Origin: Sva-07 sp031398325
GTDB lineage: Bacteria; Actinomycetota; Acidimicrobiia; Acidimicrobiales; Ilumatobacteraceae
DNA: 64,000 bases
NCBI GenBank assembly: GCA_031398325.1
Contig: JANNNB010000196.1
Span: 39,267 to 103,266 of the forward strand
Reading direction: 5' to 3'
The notes under the pieces were generated by a model, which was not told where the DNA came from, ran no database searches, and worked only from the letters and a program-made list of their open reading frames with translations. The position numbers were made by a program, and so were the translations under genes. This document shows positions 41,242-50,052 of this stretch, one piece after another (within the stretch, counting starts at the first letter, position 1; each line of letters begins with the position of its first letter).

Positions 41242-42777
41242 TCAGGACTGGTCCGGGCCGCGAGACGCGATCCGTTCGAGCCCGCTGGACCACCATCTGA
41301 CCAGTTGCTCACGAGCGATCGTGTCGTCGATCCCGTAGGCGTCGAGCATCGCCTCCCCACAGCCGAGAAGGTCACGGTCCCGCAACGCGGCGACCGCCGG
41401 CCCGAGATCACCTCGCGGCCATGGGACAGCGCCCAACGCGCTGGGGCCGAGCCGGATCGTCGTGGCCGAGAGACCCGTCCCGGCGGCGTGGTGCCACACC
41501 CACGTCGATGCGACCGGCGAGGTGAGGACAGCGGCGATCTCCCAAGCGAGCGCCGTCGCTTCCGAATGGGCCCGTCCGTCGACGCTCGGATACACACCGA
41601 TCACCGGTACGGCCGGCAAGTAGTCGCCGTCCGGGTCGCACACGGCCTCGATGATCGAGGTCTGGTTCGCAACCAGCACCTTCGGGACGAGTCGCTTGCT
41701 CGCCCAGCGCTGCATCTTCGGATCGAGCGCGGCGAGATCGATCCGAGGTGCTCGCAGCCGTTGCTTGGCGAACGTCACCGGCCGACGGCCCCATAGCGTG
41801 ACGCCCGGATCGATCAGACCGCTGGTGATGAGCGGCGGCCCGGCGTCGTGGTCGCCGACGGCGGGGATCATCCCGTAGTACTCGTCGCGGAAGTTGGCGT
41901 TCAAGAGGGCTCGGTCGTCGACCCGTCCCGAGGTCTCCAGGCCCGGCAGGTCCGGAATCCCCTGCCGCGACGTCACCACGAATGACCAGTTCCCCCGCTG
42001 TCGTTCGCCACCCGCCTCGCCCGCCGCGGCACTCATTCCCTCGTTTGTGACAAGAAGTCGGAGACGCGGTCCTCCGACTTCTTGTCGCAAACGTGGAGTG
42101 TCGGGGGAGAAATGGAAGGCGAGGGCGCAGGTGTGGACCTGGGCGTCGAAGACTCGCTCACCGGTCCACCATGACCAGAACAGCTCGGCCCGGTCATCGA
42201 ACGAGGCCCGCACCTTGCTCGCGTCGCGAGCGGCCAACAGCGACTGCGGGACAACGAGTGCGACACGACCGCCATCGGGTTCCACCAGCTCACCTGCCAG
42301 AGCGAGGAATTCGACCGCAGCGTCGGCGTACGGACCACCACTCCGGGCACTCGCTCCACCTCGAGTCGTCGCGGCCGCCATCTGTGACAGGAACGGTGGG
42401 TTGCCGATCACGAGGTCGAACCTTCGCCCCCCGAAGTCGTGCCAGAGCGCGTCTGCTTCGACGATGTGCGCCGTCGGATTCGAGGCCCGTGCCGACTGCA
42501 CCGCCAACGGATCGATGTCGATGCCGACGAGCTCACTCGAGAACCCGCCGGCGCCGACCCGCTCGGCGACCGCGGCCAGGAACCGACCATCGCCGCAGGC
42601 GGGATCGAGGACCCGCAGCGGGCGGCTCCCACCGTGGCGGGCGCCGAGAAAGCGGACGGTCACGACGTTCTCGACGACGGTGCGGACGAGCTCGTCCGGC
42701 GTGTACCACGCGCCGAGCTGTTTCCTCTGATCCGATGCATCCCGTCGCGAGCGACCACGAGACGATGAATCGGTCAC
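41242..42777 (-). CDS. Orphan N6-adenine DNA methyltransferase
   Basis: A 511-residue methyltransferase. The target region begins LGAWYTPDELV, then motif I VLDPACGDGRFLA (57-69) and motif IV NPPF (126-129), the order of gamma-class adenine methylases. The second half is probably the recognition domain. No restriction subunit or specificity subunit lies nearby, and 511 residues leaves no room for an endonuclease, so it may be an orphan or act in a defence system encoded elsewhere. Residues 229-246 (RLRQEVGGPRLRLLVTN and the next residue) are the in-frame translation of a 52-bp palindrome found elsewhere in intergenic DNA. Start ATG at 42777. Confidence 0.87.
   Translation of the reverse strand: MTDSSSRGRSRRDASDQRKQLGAWYTPDELVRTVVENVVTVRFLGARHGGSRPLRVLDPACGDGRFLAAVAERVGAGGFSSELVGIDIDPLAVQSARASNPTAHIVEADALWHDFGGRRFDLVIGNPPFLSQMAAATTRGGASARSGGPYADAAVEFLALAGELVEPDGGRVALVVPQSLLAARDASKVRASFDDRAELFWSWWTGERVFDAQVHTCALAFHFSPDTPRLRQEVGGPRLRLLVTNEGMSAAAGEAGGERQRGNWSFVVTSRQGIPDLPGLETSGRVDDRALLNANFRDEYYGMIPAVGDHDAGPPLITSGLIDPGVTLWGRRPVTFAKQRLRAPRIDLAALDPKMQRWASKRLVPKVLVANQTSIIEAVCDPDGDYLPAVPVIGVYPSVDGRAHSEATALAWEIAAVLTSPVASTWVWHHAAGTGLSATTIRLGPSALGAVPWPRGDLGPAVAALRDRDLLGCGEAMLDAYGIDDTIAREQLVRWWSSGLERIASRGPDQS
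42042..42093. repeat. 52-bp palindromic element, family A, copy 2 (inside a gene)
   Basis: Arms of 22 bp pair with one mismatch around the centre acgcggtc. Relative to copy 1, the change of an A-T pair to a G-C pair at the same stem level is compensated on both arms. It lies wholly inside the methyltransferase gene and starts exactly at the codon for residue 229 on the minus strand. Confidence 0.9.
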
Positions 42778-42845
42778 GGCCGCACGCTAGGCCGAGCATC
42801 ATGTCGCCTGGGGAACCACCGGCGAGGGCGTCTACAGTCGCCGCC

Positions 42846-43811
42846 GTGGATGACGCCCCCGTGTCGCGCTCGCCGGGTGTGCTCTCGACCCGCACCGCCG
42901 GTCGATATCTCGGCTTCGATCGCGACGAATGGGCCGAGCTGCGCGCGGCGACGCCGATGACGTTGCGACCACCCGACCTCGCCCGGCTGCAGGGCATCAA
43001 CGACCACATCGACATCGACGAGGTCGCCGCGGTCTACCTGCCGCTCAGCCGCCTGCTCAACCTGTACATCAGCGCCACGCAGGACCTGCACAAGGTGACG
43101 GCGACGTTCCTCGGCACGATCGCCCCGAAGGTTCCGTACATCATCGGGGTCGCCGGCAGCGTGGCCGTCGGCAAGAGCACGTTCGCCCGCATCCTCCAGG
43201 CCCTGCTCGCCCAATGGCCCGACCACCCGAAGGTCGACCTCATCACGACCGATGGGTTCCTCCACCCCAACCGGGTGCTCGACGCCCGCGGCTTGATGAA
43301 CCGCAAGGGCTTCCCCGAGTCGTACGACACCAGGAAGTTGCTCGAAGTGCTCCGCCAGATCAAGAGCGGTGAGGAGACGGTCGAGGCACCCGTGTACAGC
43401 CATGTGGTCTACGACATCGTCGACGGCGAGCGCGTCATCGTGAACCGCCCCGACATCGTGATCCTCGAGGGACTCAACGTGCTGCAGACGGGCGACAACT
43501 CCACCGAGTTCGTCAGCGACTACTTCGACTTCTCGATCTACCTCGACGCCGAGGAGAGTGACATCGAGCAGTGGTACATCGAGCGGTTCCTGGCGTTCCG
43601 CGAGTCGGTGTTCAAGAATCCGGACTCGTACTTCAGCCGCTTCGCAGCGTTGAGCGACGCAGACGCCGTCGACACCGCCCGCAACATCTGGCAGGAGATC
43701 AACGGCATGAACCTGCGCGACAACATCGCCCCGACCCGTGAGCGGGCGTCGTTGATCGTGCACAAACAACGCGACCATCGCGTCGACGGCGTCCGCCTCC
43801 GCCGGTTGTAG
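42846..43811 (+). CDS. coaA: Type I pantothenate kinase
   Basis: A 321-residue kinase for the first step of coenzyme A synthesis. The Walker A is GSVAVGKS (104-111); TTDGFLHPNRVLDARGLMNRKGFPESYD carries the catalytic Asp and substrate-binding residues; VYDIVDGERVIVNRPDIVILEGLNVLQ and FSIYLDAEESDIEQWYIERF complete the family pattern. The length and order match E. coli CoaA. The GTG at 42846 is the start. It is divergent from the methyltransferase gene by 68 bp and converges on the HAD hydrolase with 8 bp between stops. Confidence 0.96.
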   Translation: MDDAPVSRSPGVLSTRTAGRYLGFDRDEWAELRAATPMTLRPPDLARLQGINDHIDIDEVAAVYLPLSRLLNLYISATQDLHKVTATFLGTIAPKVPYIIGVAGSVAVGKSTFARILQALLAQWPDHPKVDLITTDGFLHPNRVLDARGLMNRKGFPESYDTRKLLEVLRQIKSGEETVEAPVYSHVVYDIVDGERVIVNRPDIVILEGLNVLQTGDNSTEFVSDYFDFSIYLDAEESDIEQWYIERFLAFRESVFKNPDSYFSRFAALSDADAVDTARNIWQEINGMNLRDNIAPTRERASLIVHKQRDHRVDGVRLRRL

Positions 43812-43819
43812 CTGAGCGT

Positions 43820-44548
43820 TCAGCCGAGCCCGAGCCAGGCCGGGAGCTCGGCGATCGACGCCAACTCGACGACATCCTCGTCGTGGTCGTCGACCCGCTC
43901 GAGTTCCCAGGTGAGGTGGTACGGGATGTGCACCGCATGTCCGCCGATCGCCATGACGGGCAGAATGTCGCTGCGCACCGAGTTGCCGACCATGCAGAAC
44001 CGTTCGGCCGCGACACCGAATCGGGCGAGGAGCTTGGTGTAGATCTCGGCGTCCTTCTCGAGCACGATCTCGACGTCGGAGAAGTGATGCTCGATCCCCG
44101 AGGTGGTGACCTTGCGCGTCTGGTGCACGAGGTCACCCTTCGTGATGAGCACCACCCGGCACTCGGCGGCCACGGCGGTCAACACTTCGGGCACGTGCGC
44201 CAGCAGATGTACCGGCTCGGTCAGCATCGAGCGGCCGAGGTCGCCGAGTTCTGCGATCACCTCGATCGGCACGGCGCCGTCGGTGACGGTGATCGCGGCC
44301 CGGATCATCGACAGTGTGAACGCCTTGACGCCGTAGCCGGTGACGGACAAGTCCGCCTTCTCGGTCGCCCGCAGCGCCGCATCGACGTCGACACCCGCCG
44401 GGACGTACGGGGACACCAACTCGGCAAACCGGCGCTCGGCGTGGTCGAACGAGTCCTCACTCCGCCACAAGGTGTCGTCGGCGTCGAACGCGACGACATC
44501 GAACTGGTCGATTCGGCGGGGGGTGGGAACGGGACGAGGGCTCGACAT
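43820..44548 (-). CDS. HAD-family hydrolase
   Basis: A 242-residue HAD phosphatase. Motif I is FDADDTLWRSE (two Asp for catalysis), motif II ends VVLITKGD, the lysine of motif III is in LEKDAEIY, and motif IV is MVGNSVRSDILP. The cap is a helical C1 type. The pattern resembles YjjG/phosphoglycolate phosphatase-like enzymes that act on small phosphates; the substrate is unknown. No membrane segment. It follows the small HTH gene by 24 nt on the same strand, so it may belong to that transcription unit. Confidence 0.9.
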   Translation of the reverse strand: MSSPRPVPTPRRIDQFDVVAFDADDTLWRSEDSFDHAERRFAELVSPYVPAGVDVDAALRATEKADLSVTGYGVKAFTLSMIRAAITVTDGAVPIEVIAELGDLGRSMLTEPVHLLAHVPEVLTAVAAECRVVLITKGDLVHQTRKVTTSGIEHHFSDVEIVLEKDAEIYTKLLARFGVAAERFCMVGNSVRSDILPVMAIGGHAVHIPYHLTWELERVDDHDEDVVELASIAELPAWLGLG

Positions 44549-44572
44549 GTCGCTCTCAGGATGCCGCAGAAA

Positions 44573-44932
44573 TCAGCGATGGATCGCGTTGAGGTAGTTG
44601 TACACCGTGATGCGGCTCACGCCCATTGCGTCCGCGACGTCCTCAACGGCTCGACGCAGAATGAATGCGCCCCGCTCGTCGAGCAGCCGCACCGCTCGCT
44701 GTTTGTCCTCTCGCGACAGCATGGGTAGACGCCCGCCGAGCTCCGCCTCGACTGCATCGATCAACCGGTCGAGCGCACCGTGCAGTGGCGGAAGTCGCAC
44801 GGCGGCGATGGTCCGACCGTCCCAGACGATCGGAACGTCGCTCGCCTCTGCGTCACCCGGCGCGACGAATGTCGCTCCCACGGCATCGACGACGGGACGC
44901 ATCGCCCGGATCAGCGGGTTGGGGTCGATCAC
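44573..44932 (-). CDS. Helix-turn-helix domain protein (DauR/HTH_22-like)
   Basis: A 119-residue protein starting at GTG 44932. The C-terminal segment LSREDKQRAVRLLDERGAFI then LRRAVEDVADAMGVSRITVYNYLNAI matches the HTH_22 domain of DauR/YheO-type regulators. The N-terminal half (IRAMRPVVDAVGATFVAP onwards) is short and does not look like the usual PAS-like YheO domain. It is probably a DNA-binding regulator. It overlaps the upstream thiamine-binding-like gene by 4 nt (GTGA), so the two proteins are made together; a ligand-sensing partnership is possible but inferred. Confidence 0.83.
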   Translation of the reverse strand: MIDPNPLIRAMRPVVDAVGATFVAPGDAEASDVPIVWDGRTIAAVRLPPLHGALDRLIDAVEAELGGRLPMLSREDKQRAVRLLDERGAFILRRAVEDVADAMGVSRITVYNYLNAIHR

Positions 44933-45162
44933 GGCTCTTGCTCCACATGGATCGACACGTGCGTCGCCCCGAGCCCGATCGCAGCGTCGGCCACGGCGGC
45001 GACGAGGCCACCGACTTCGTGCTGCTCGACATCGCACGAGGATCCGAACGGTCCCATGTCGACGGTCACGCCGAGCGTCCGTGCCGCCTCGACCGCGGCA
45101 AGAACGTGGGGTCCGGGGTGGCCCTCGACGAACGGTTCGATCGTGAACTCGATGTGGACCAC
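44929..45162 (-). CDS. Thiamine-binding-like protein (MTH1187/YkoF family)
   Basis: A 77-residue protein from the GTG at 45162. HIEFTIEPFVEGHPGPHVLA and TVDMGPFGSSCDVEQHEV, then VADAAIGLGATHVSIHVE, follow the ferredoxin-like pattern of the MTH1187/YkoF thiamine-binding family. Members are usually 95-100 residues, so this copy is slightly short; an upstream start is not obvious. It overlaps the HTH gene and may be its sensor or a separate binder of thiamine precursors. Family assignment is fair, ligand unproven. Confidence 0.78.
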   Translation of the reverse strand: MVHIEFTIEPFVEGHPGPHVLAAVEAARTLGVTVDMGPFGSSCDVEQHEVGGLVAAVADAAIGLGATHVSIHVEQEP

Positions 45163-45197
45163 CTCGCCAGCGTAGGTGCTCCGGCGGACCCTCGTAC

Positions 45198-45467
45198 TCA
45201 GCCGGTACCCATGACGCGGCGGAGCTCGTCCGCACGCACCACACAGTCCTTCCCCGCGAGCCCGAACGCCTCGTTGAGCTTGCCGAGCGCCTGTTTGAAG
45301 CTGCCGTTCCACTCGGAGGCGAACCGCTCGCGAGCCGGTCCCTGCCACGTCGTGCCGTTCAGGGCCGAGTCGACCAGACCCATCACCTGCGTGATCGAAT
45401 CGATCTGTCGGCTCAGGGTGTTTCCCAGGCTCGCCAACTGGTCGGGGTTCGCTCCATACATCGACAT
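45198..45467 (-). CDS. WXG100-family protein (ESAT-6-like)
   Basis: An 89-residue helical hairpin protein. The turn is TTWQGPARERF with Trp41-Gln-Gly43, the WxG signature, between two amphipathic helices (LGNTLSRQIDSITQVMGLVD and FKQALGKLNEAFGLAG). GGGAGACGAAG precedes the ATG. WXG100 proteins are normally exported by type VII secretion, but no EccC/EssC ATPase, PPE protein or LXG toxin lies nearby. It is followed after 35 nt by the thiamine-binding-like and HTH genes on the same strand. Confidence 0.87.
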   Translation of the reverse strand: MSMYGANPDQLASLGNTLSRQIDSITQVMGLVDSALNGTTWQGPARERFASEWNGSFKQALGKLNEAFGLAGKDCVVRADELRRVMGTG

Positions 45468-45588
45468 CTTCGTCTCCCGTCGTCGTGCGGCGACTCGTAT
45501 CGCCGTCATTGGGAAGGTGGGCGGCCACCGCGCCGAAAGGGAAGACCTACGATGATCCGATGGGAGCAACCACAATGGGAGCAACAGC

Positions 45589-46839
45589 GTGAGCACCGAC
45601 GGGCGCGCTGGCGAGACCGACCCGCAGATCTCATCGGTCCGAGAACAGGCAGGAGACCTCCTCGACGATGCGATCAGGCTGCGACGGCGACTCCACGAGT
45701 GGCCCGAACTCGGCAACGACCTCCCCGTCACGCGCGAGCACGTGCTCTCCTCGCTCGAAGGTCTCCCGCTCGACATCACGACGCACGAGTCAACGAGCGG
45801 CATCGTCGCCCTGCTCGAGGGTTCACGGCCCGGACCGACGATCATCCTGCGCGGCGACATGGACGCGCTGCCGATGCCGGAGGACACGGGACTCGACTTC
45901 GCGTCGCGCGTCGACGGCTGCATGCACGCCTGCGGCCACGACACGCACACCGCAATGTTGTCCGGCGCCGCCCATCTCCTCAGCGAGCGCCGCGACGAGT
46001 TGGCCGGGCGCGTGCTGTTCATGTTCCAGCCAGGCGAGGAGGGTCACCACGGGGCCAGGTTCATGCTCGACGAAGGCCTCCTCGACGTTCCCAAGCTGTC
46101 GGACGGCTCGACATCGGCGGTCGATGCCGCGTTCGCGCTGCACATCACCTCGGCCATCCCGACCGGTTGGGTGAGTACACGCGGTGGGGCGATCATGGCG
46201 TCGGCCGACACGATGCTCATCAAGGTGATCGGCAAGGGCGGCCACGCCAGCGAACCGCATCGGGCGCTCGACCCGATTCCCGTCGCATGCGAGATCGTGC
46301 AGGCGCTGCAGCTGATGATCACCCGGTCGATCGACGTGTTCGACCCGTCGGTCGTCACCGTGGGGCGGATCACCGCCGGCACGACCGACAACGTGATCCC
46401 GGAGACGGCCGAGATCGAAGGAACGATCCGTGCGGTGAGCGAGCACACGCGAGCGAAGGTTCACGACGGCATTCGACGCGTGGCCGACGGGATCGCGGCG
46501 GCCCACGGATGTGGCTGTGAGGTGATCATCGACATCGGCTATCCGGTGACGACGAACGACGACCGCTTCGCGCAGTTCGCAGCCGGAATGGCCCGCGACG
46601 TCGTCGGGGCGAACCATGTCGTCGAACTCCCGCACCCGGTGATGGGCGCCGAGGACTTCAGCTATCTGTTGCAGAACGTGCCTGGCGCGATGATGTTCCT
46701 CGGTGGCACCCCGCTCGATCGCAACCCCGGCACCGCAGCGCCGAACCACTCGAACCGGGTGTACTTCGACGAGGGTGCGATGACGTCGGGCATCTCCCTC
46801 TACGCCACCGCCGCCCTCCAACACCTCCGCCCGTCCTGA
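45589..46839 (+). CDS. M20D-family amidohydrolase (N-acyl-amino-acid/hippurate hydrolase type)
   Basis: A 416-residue metallopeptidase. Metal-binding residues are in ILRGDMDALPMPE, MHACGHDTHTAML and MFQPGEEGHHGARFMLDEG; GKGGHASEPH starts the lid domain; AGTTDNVIPETAEIEGTIRA and GAEDFSYLLQNVPGAMMFLG are conserved ends. It would hydrolyse an N-acyl or N-aryl amino acid in the cytoplasm. The GTG at 45589 is assigned. It stands alone between the WXG100 group (divergent) and the mannosidase (convergent). Confidence 0.93.
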   Translation: MSTDGRAGETDPQISSVREQAGDLLDDAIRLRRRLHEWPELGNDLPVTREHVLSSLEGLPLDITTHESTSGIVALLEGSRPGPTIILRGDMDALPMPEDTGLDFASRVDGCMHACGHDTHTAMLSGAAHLLSERRDELAGRVLFMFQPGEEGHHGARFMLDEGLLDVPKLSDGSTSAVDAAFALHITSAIPTGWVSTRGGAIMASADTMLIKVIGKGGHASEPHRALDPIPVACEIVQALQLMITRSIDVFDPSVVTVGRITAGTTDNVIPETAEIEGTIRAVSEHTRAKVHDGIRRVADGIAAAHGCGCEVIIDIGYPVTTNDDRFAQFAAGMARDVVGANHVVELPHPVMGAEDFSYLLQNVPGAMMFLGGTPLDRNPGTAAPNHSNRVYFDEGAMTSGISLYATAALQHLRPS

Positions 46840-46879
46840 ACACGGTCGCGTTCGCGCCCGGCACGGACGCACAGCTTCG

Positions 46880-49800
46880 TCAGGTGATGGTGCGGCCGTC
46901 GAAGTGGTCAGCGGCGAGGCGGAGGCGCAGGGTGACGAGTTGGAACGGACGAAGGGTGAACGAGGCAATGCCGTCACCCACCTCCTCGCCCCGACCGGGC
47001 TCCTCGAGAAGGTTGCAGAACCAGGCCTCGGCGATGCGGCGGTGGGTCTGCACCACGACCGCCGCTCGGTTGCCGCACGCTTCGTGCAGCCGAACGATCA
47101 GGTCACCGGAACCGTCGTCGGCAACCTTGACGGCATCGATCTCGACCCCGTCGGTGCTGCTCGACACTCGGATGACAGGCGTCGGCGCGACTTCCGGTGC
47201 GCCCCCCGACACGACCCGGAGCGGCCCGTTCAACCTCGCCGCCGAGTCGCGGACTCCTGACAGCCCACCGTCGTGGGGGTGGATCACCAGCGTCACCTGG
47301 TGCCGTCCCTGGTCGGCGCCGGGGTCGGGATACTTTGCGGCCCTGGCCAGGCTGACCCGGATCGCACCATCGAACACGCTGTGGCCGTAACGCCCACTGT
47401 TCAGCACGGCAACACCGAAGTCCGGCTCCGACAGGTCGACGAAGCGATGTGCGCACACCTCGAACTTGGCGGCGTCCCATGGGTTCGACGGATGGGTCGG
47501 CCGCGAGACGACACCGAACTGGACGTCGCACACCGCCGAGTCGGTGCGGACGTCGATCGGGAACGCCATCGAGAGCAGGTGCTCGTCGTGGCGCCAATCG
47601 AGGTCGACGTGCACGAGCAACTCACGACTGCCGGCGCGCAGTTCGTAGGTGACGGTGCTGGTCGACCGTCCGAACGCTCGACGGACCGCGACCCGACCCA
47701 CCAAGGGACCGGCGTCGAGGATCTCGACCGCACCTGCCGGGTCCGCATGACTGGTGAGCGCTGTCGCATGCTGTCGGGTCCACGCCTCCAGATCCCACGC
47801 GTCGTACTCGACCGGGTGATCGGGTGCCAGTTCCAACACCGCAGCGTGGGCGCCGGTGGGTACGAGCTCGCGGGCAGCGACGAGGTCGATGATCGAGGTG
47901 ATGTTCCCGGCGCGATCCCAGCGGACCGCCAAGCGGGAGTTGGTCATCGAAGTGTCGGACATGACGACTCGGTCGTCGACGTCCTGCGAAGTGAGCACTG
48001 CCATTCCCAGCGCTGGAACCCGGACGCCCACCGCGACCCGACCGTCGGACAAGACCTGACTGCCGCCGAGTTCGGCGTCCGACCGATCGAGGACGACGAC
48101 GCCGTCGATCGACGCATCGGCAGGGTTGGCCAGCCAGGTCGTGGTCGAGCCGGTCTGCCCGCCCGAAGCGAGCTCGCGCAACAACAAAGCGATCCGAGTC
48201 TCGAGTTCCGCACCGACGCGCTCGAACACGGCCTCGGCATCAGCGTGCACCCAGGCGATCGACGAGCCGGGCAGGATGTCGTGGAACTGTTGGGTGAGCA
48301 CCTCGCGCCAGAGGTCGTCGACGTCGGCTGACCGGCCGAGTGTCGCGGCCCACAGCTCGGCCTCCACGAGGAGGCGCTCGCAGCGCCGGTTCCCGAGCTT
48401 CGTACGCAATTGGCTGGTCAGGGTTCCACGGTGGGTCTCGAAGTAGAGCTCTCCACGCCAGACCGGTGCAGGTGCTCCCGCGTCGATCTCGGCCTCGACG
48501 CGATCGAAGAACGCGTCGGGCGTGGCGACTTCGAGCGACAGGTTCGGATCGATGGTCGCCAGGCGACGTGCCCGCTCGAGCATCTCTCGCGTCGGGCCGC
48601 CACCACCGTCACCGTGCCCGAACGGCATGAGCGACTGGGAGCTCCAGCCGTGGTCGCGGAAGTTGCGGACCGAGAACGCCACCTCGTTCGGGGTGATCTC
48701 GGCGTTGTACGTGTCGACCGGAGGGAAGTGCGTGAGCACGCGCGTCCCGTCCAGCCCCTCCCACCAGAACGTGCTGTGCGGGAACTTGTTCTGCTTGTTC
48801 CACGAGAGCTTCTGCGTGACGAACCTCGTCATCCCGCCGGCGGCGAACACCTGGGGGAGCCCGGCCGGGTAGCCGAACACGTCGGGGATCCAGACCTCCT
48901 CACACCGCTCACCGAACTTCTCCTCGAAGTAGCGCTGTCCGAACACGATCTGGCGGACCAGGCTCTCACCCGACGGCAGGTTCATGTCGGCCTCGACCCA
49001 CATGCCACCGACGGGCACCCACTGCCCGCGCTCGACTCGCTCGACGATCTTGCCGAACAGCTCCGGCTGCAGCTCCTCGATCCAGGCGTAGTGCTGGGCG
49101 CTCGACACGGCGAAGTGGTACTCGGGGTAGTCGTCCATCAGTGCCACGGCCGAGGCGAACGTACGAACGCACTTCCGGCGCGTCTCGCGGATGGGCCACA
49201 GCCAAGCGGTGTCGATGTGGGCGTGGCCGATGGCGACCGCGCGATGCCGGCCCGTCACGTCGACGTCCGGGTCGGCCAGTCCCAGAAGTGGGCGAACCAC
49301 CCGCGAGGCGGCGGCGACATCGGGCAGCTTGTCAAGTGCCGCTTCGATCGCTCGCAGCAGCTTCACCCGGCGCGGGTCGTCGAGTCGGATCGTGCGCATC
49401 ACGCCGTCGAGGACTTCGAGGTCGTAGGCCAACGCTTCTGCGTCGGCGTCGACCACCACGAGTTCGGCACGACGGAACCGGTAGATCGGTGTCTCACCGG
49501 CGGTGTCGAGCGAGCCGAGCGAGGAGGGTCGGAACTGCGGGAACGCCGGGTTGGACGCAGCCTCGAGGAGCAAGGTGACGTCGCCGGTCGAGTCGTCGAG
49601 CGCGTAGTTCGTGCGCCGTGGATGGATGCCCTGCAGGGCCCGGATCGCACCGTCTGCCGCTCGGTCGACGAGGAGGCCCTCGCACTGGAACCCGGCAGCG
49701 TTGGGGTGGAACCCGAGATCGATCACCGCCTCGACCCGCTTGCGGGCCCACTCGTCGGGTCGCGTCCCGGTCAGCTCGAACCAGGTCGTGCCCCACGGCG

Positions 49801-49957
49801 GGCCCCAAGGACTGCCGATGGTGAACGGCTCGAGATGATCGAGATCGGGTCCGGCGGTGACTGTCAGCGGACGGCGATCGGGATGCACGAGCGGAAGGAC
49901 ATGCTCCCACAGCTCACGCTGGATGCGCTTCTCGATCAGGTCCCGGTCGTCGTACAC
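46880..49957 (-). CDS. Alpha-mannosidase, glycoside hydrolase family 38
   Basis: A 1025-residue GH38 enzyme. An N-terminal region (to about 235) precedes the catalytic domain, with zinc ligands in GHAHIDTAWLW (His247, Asp249), the nucleophile Asp359 in IPDVFGYPAGLPQ and a further zinc-His in HGDGGGGPTREML. QQFHDILPGSSI marks the central helical domain and the rest is the beta-sandwich region ending FTLRPFQLVTLRLRL. No signal peptide is present, so it probably trims mannosides in the cytoplasm. It is a full-length class II bacterial/fungal-type enzyme, alone on its strand between two palindrome-marked boundaries. Confidence 0.95.
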   Translation of the reverse strand: MYDDRDLIEKRIQRELWEHVLPLVHPDRRPLTVTAGPDLDHLEPFTIGSPWGPPWGTTWFELTGTRPDEWARKRVEAVIDLGFHPNAAGFQCEGLLVDRAADGAIRALQGIHPRRTNYALDDSTGDVTLLLEAASNPAFPQFRPSSLGSLDTAGETPIYRFRRAELVVVDADAEALAYDLEVLDGVMRTIRLDDPRRVKLLRAIEAALDKLPDVAAASRVVRPLLGLADPDVDVTGRHRAVAIGHAHIDTAWLWPIRETRRKCVRTFASAVALMDDYPEYHFAVSSAQHYAWIEELQPELFGKIVERVERGQWVPVGGMWVEADMNLPSGESLVRQIVFGQRYFEEKFGERCEEVWIPDVFGYPAGLPQVFAAGGMTRFVTQKLSWNKQNKFPHSTFWWEGLDGTRVLTHFPPVDTYNAEITPNEVAFSVRNFRDHGWSSQSLMPFGHGDGGGGPTREMLERARRLATIDPNLSLEVATPDAFFDRVEAEIDAGAPAPVWRGELYFETHRGTLTSQLRTKLGNRRCERLLVEAELWAATLGRSADVDDLWREVLTQQFHDILPGSSIAWVHADAEAVFERVGAELETRIALLLRELASGGQTGSTTTWLANPADASIDGVVVLDRSDAELGGSQVLSDGRVAVGVRVPALGMAVLTSQDVDDRVVMSDTSMTNSRLAVRWDRAGNITSIIDLVAARELVPTGAHAAVLELAPDHPVEYDAWDLEAWTRQHATALTSHADPAGAVEILDAGPLVGRVAVRRAFGRSTSTVTYELRAGSRELLVHVDLDWRHDEHLLSMAFPIDVRTDSAVCDVQFGVVSRPTHPSNPWDAAKFEVCAHRFVDLSEPDFGVAVLNSGRYGHSVFDGAIRVSLARAAKYPDPGADQGRHQVTLVIHPHDGGLSGVRDSAARLNGPLRVVSGGAPEVAPTPVIRVSSSTDGVEIDAVKVADDGSGDLIVRLHEACGNRAAVVVQTHRRIAEAWFCNLLEEPGRGEEVGDGIASFTLRPFQLVTLRLRLAADHFDGRTIT

Positions 49958-49974
49958 GCCTCGACACTATTCAA

Positions 49975-50026
49975 CGTTTGCGACAAAGAATCTGAGGGAC
50001 GGTTCTCAGAAATCTTGTCGTAAACG
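49975..50026. repeat. 52-bp palindromic element, family A, copy 3 (diverged)
   Basis: Outer arms cgtttgcgacaa and ttgtcgtaaacg and inner arms ctgag and ctcag are kept, with a mismatched stretch between. The inner arm differs from the other copies (cggag/ctccg) on both sides, so pairing is preserved. It lies 26 nt beyond the stop of the helicase gene and 17 nt upstream of the mannosidase start, both minus strand. Confidence 0.82.
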
Positions 50027-50052
50027 AGGAATGTGGTCGGCTGGGTGGAGCG

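Noticed and set aside
41154..41300. A 48-codon plus-strand frame before the methyltransferase 3' end
   Set aside because: It overlaps the methyltransferase gene, is Arg-rich and lacks a ribosome site or motif.
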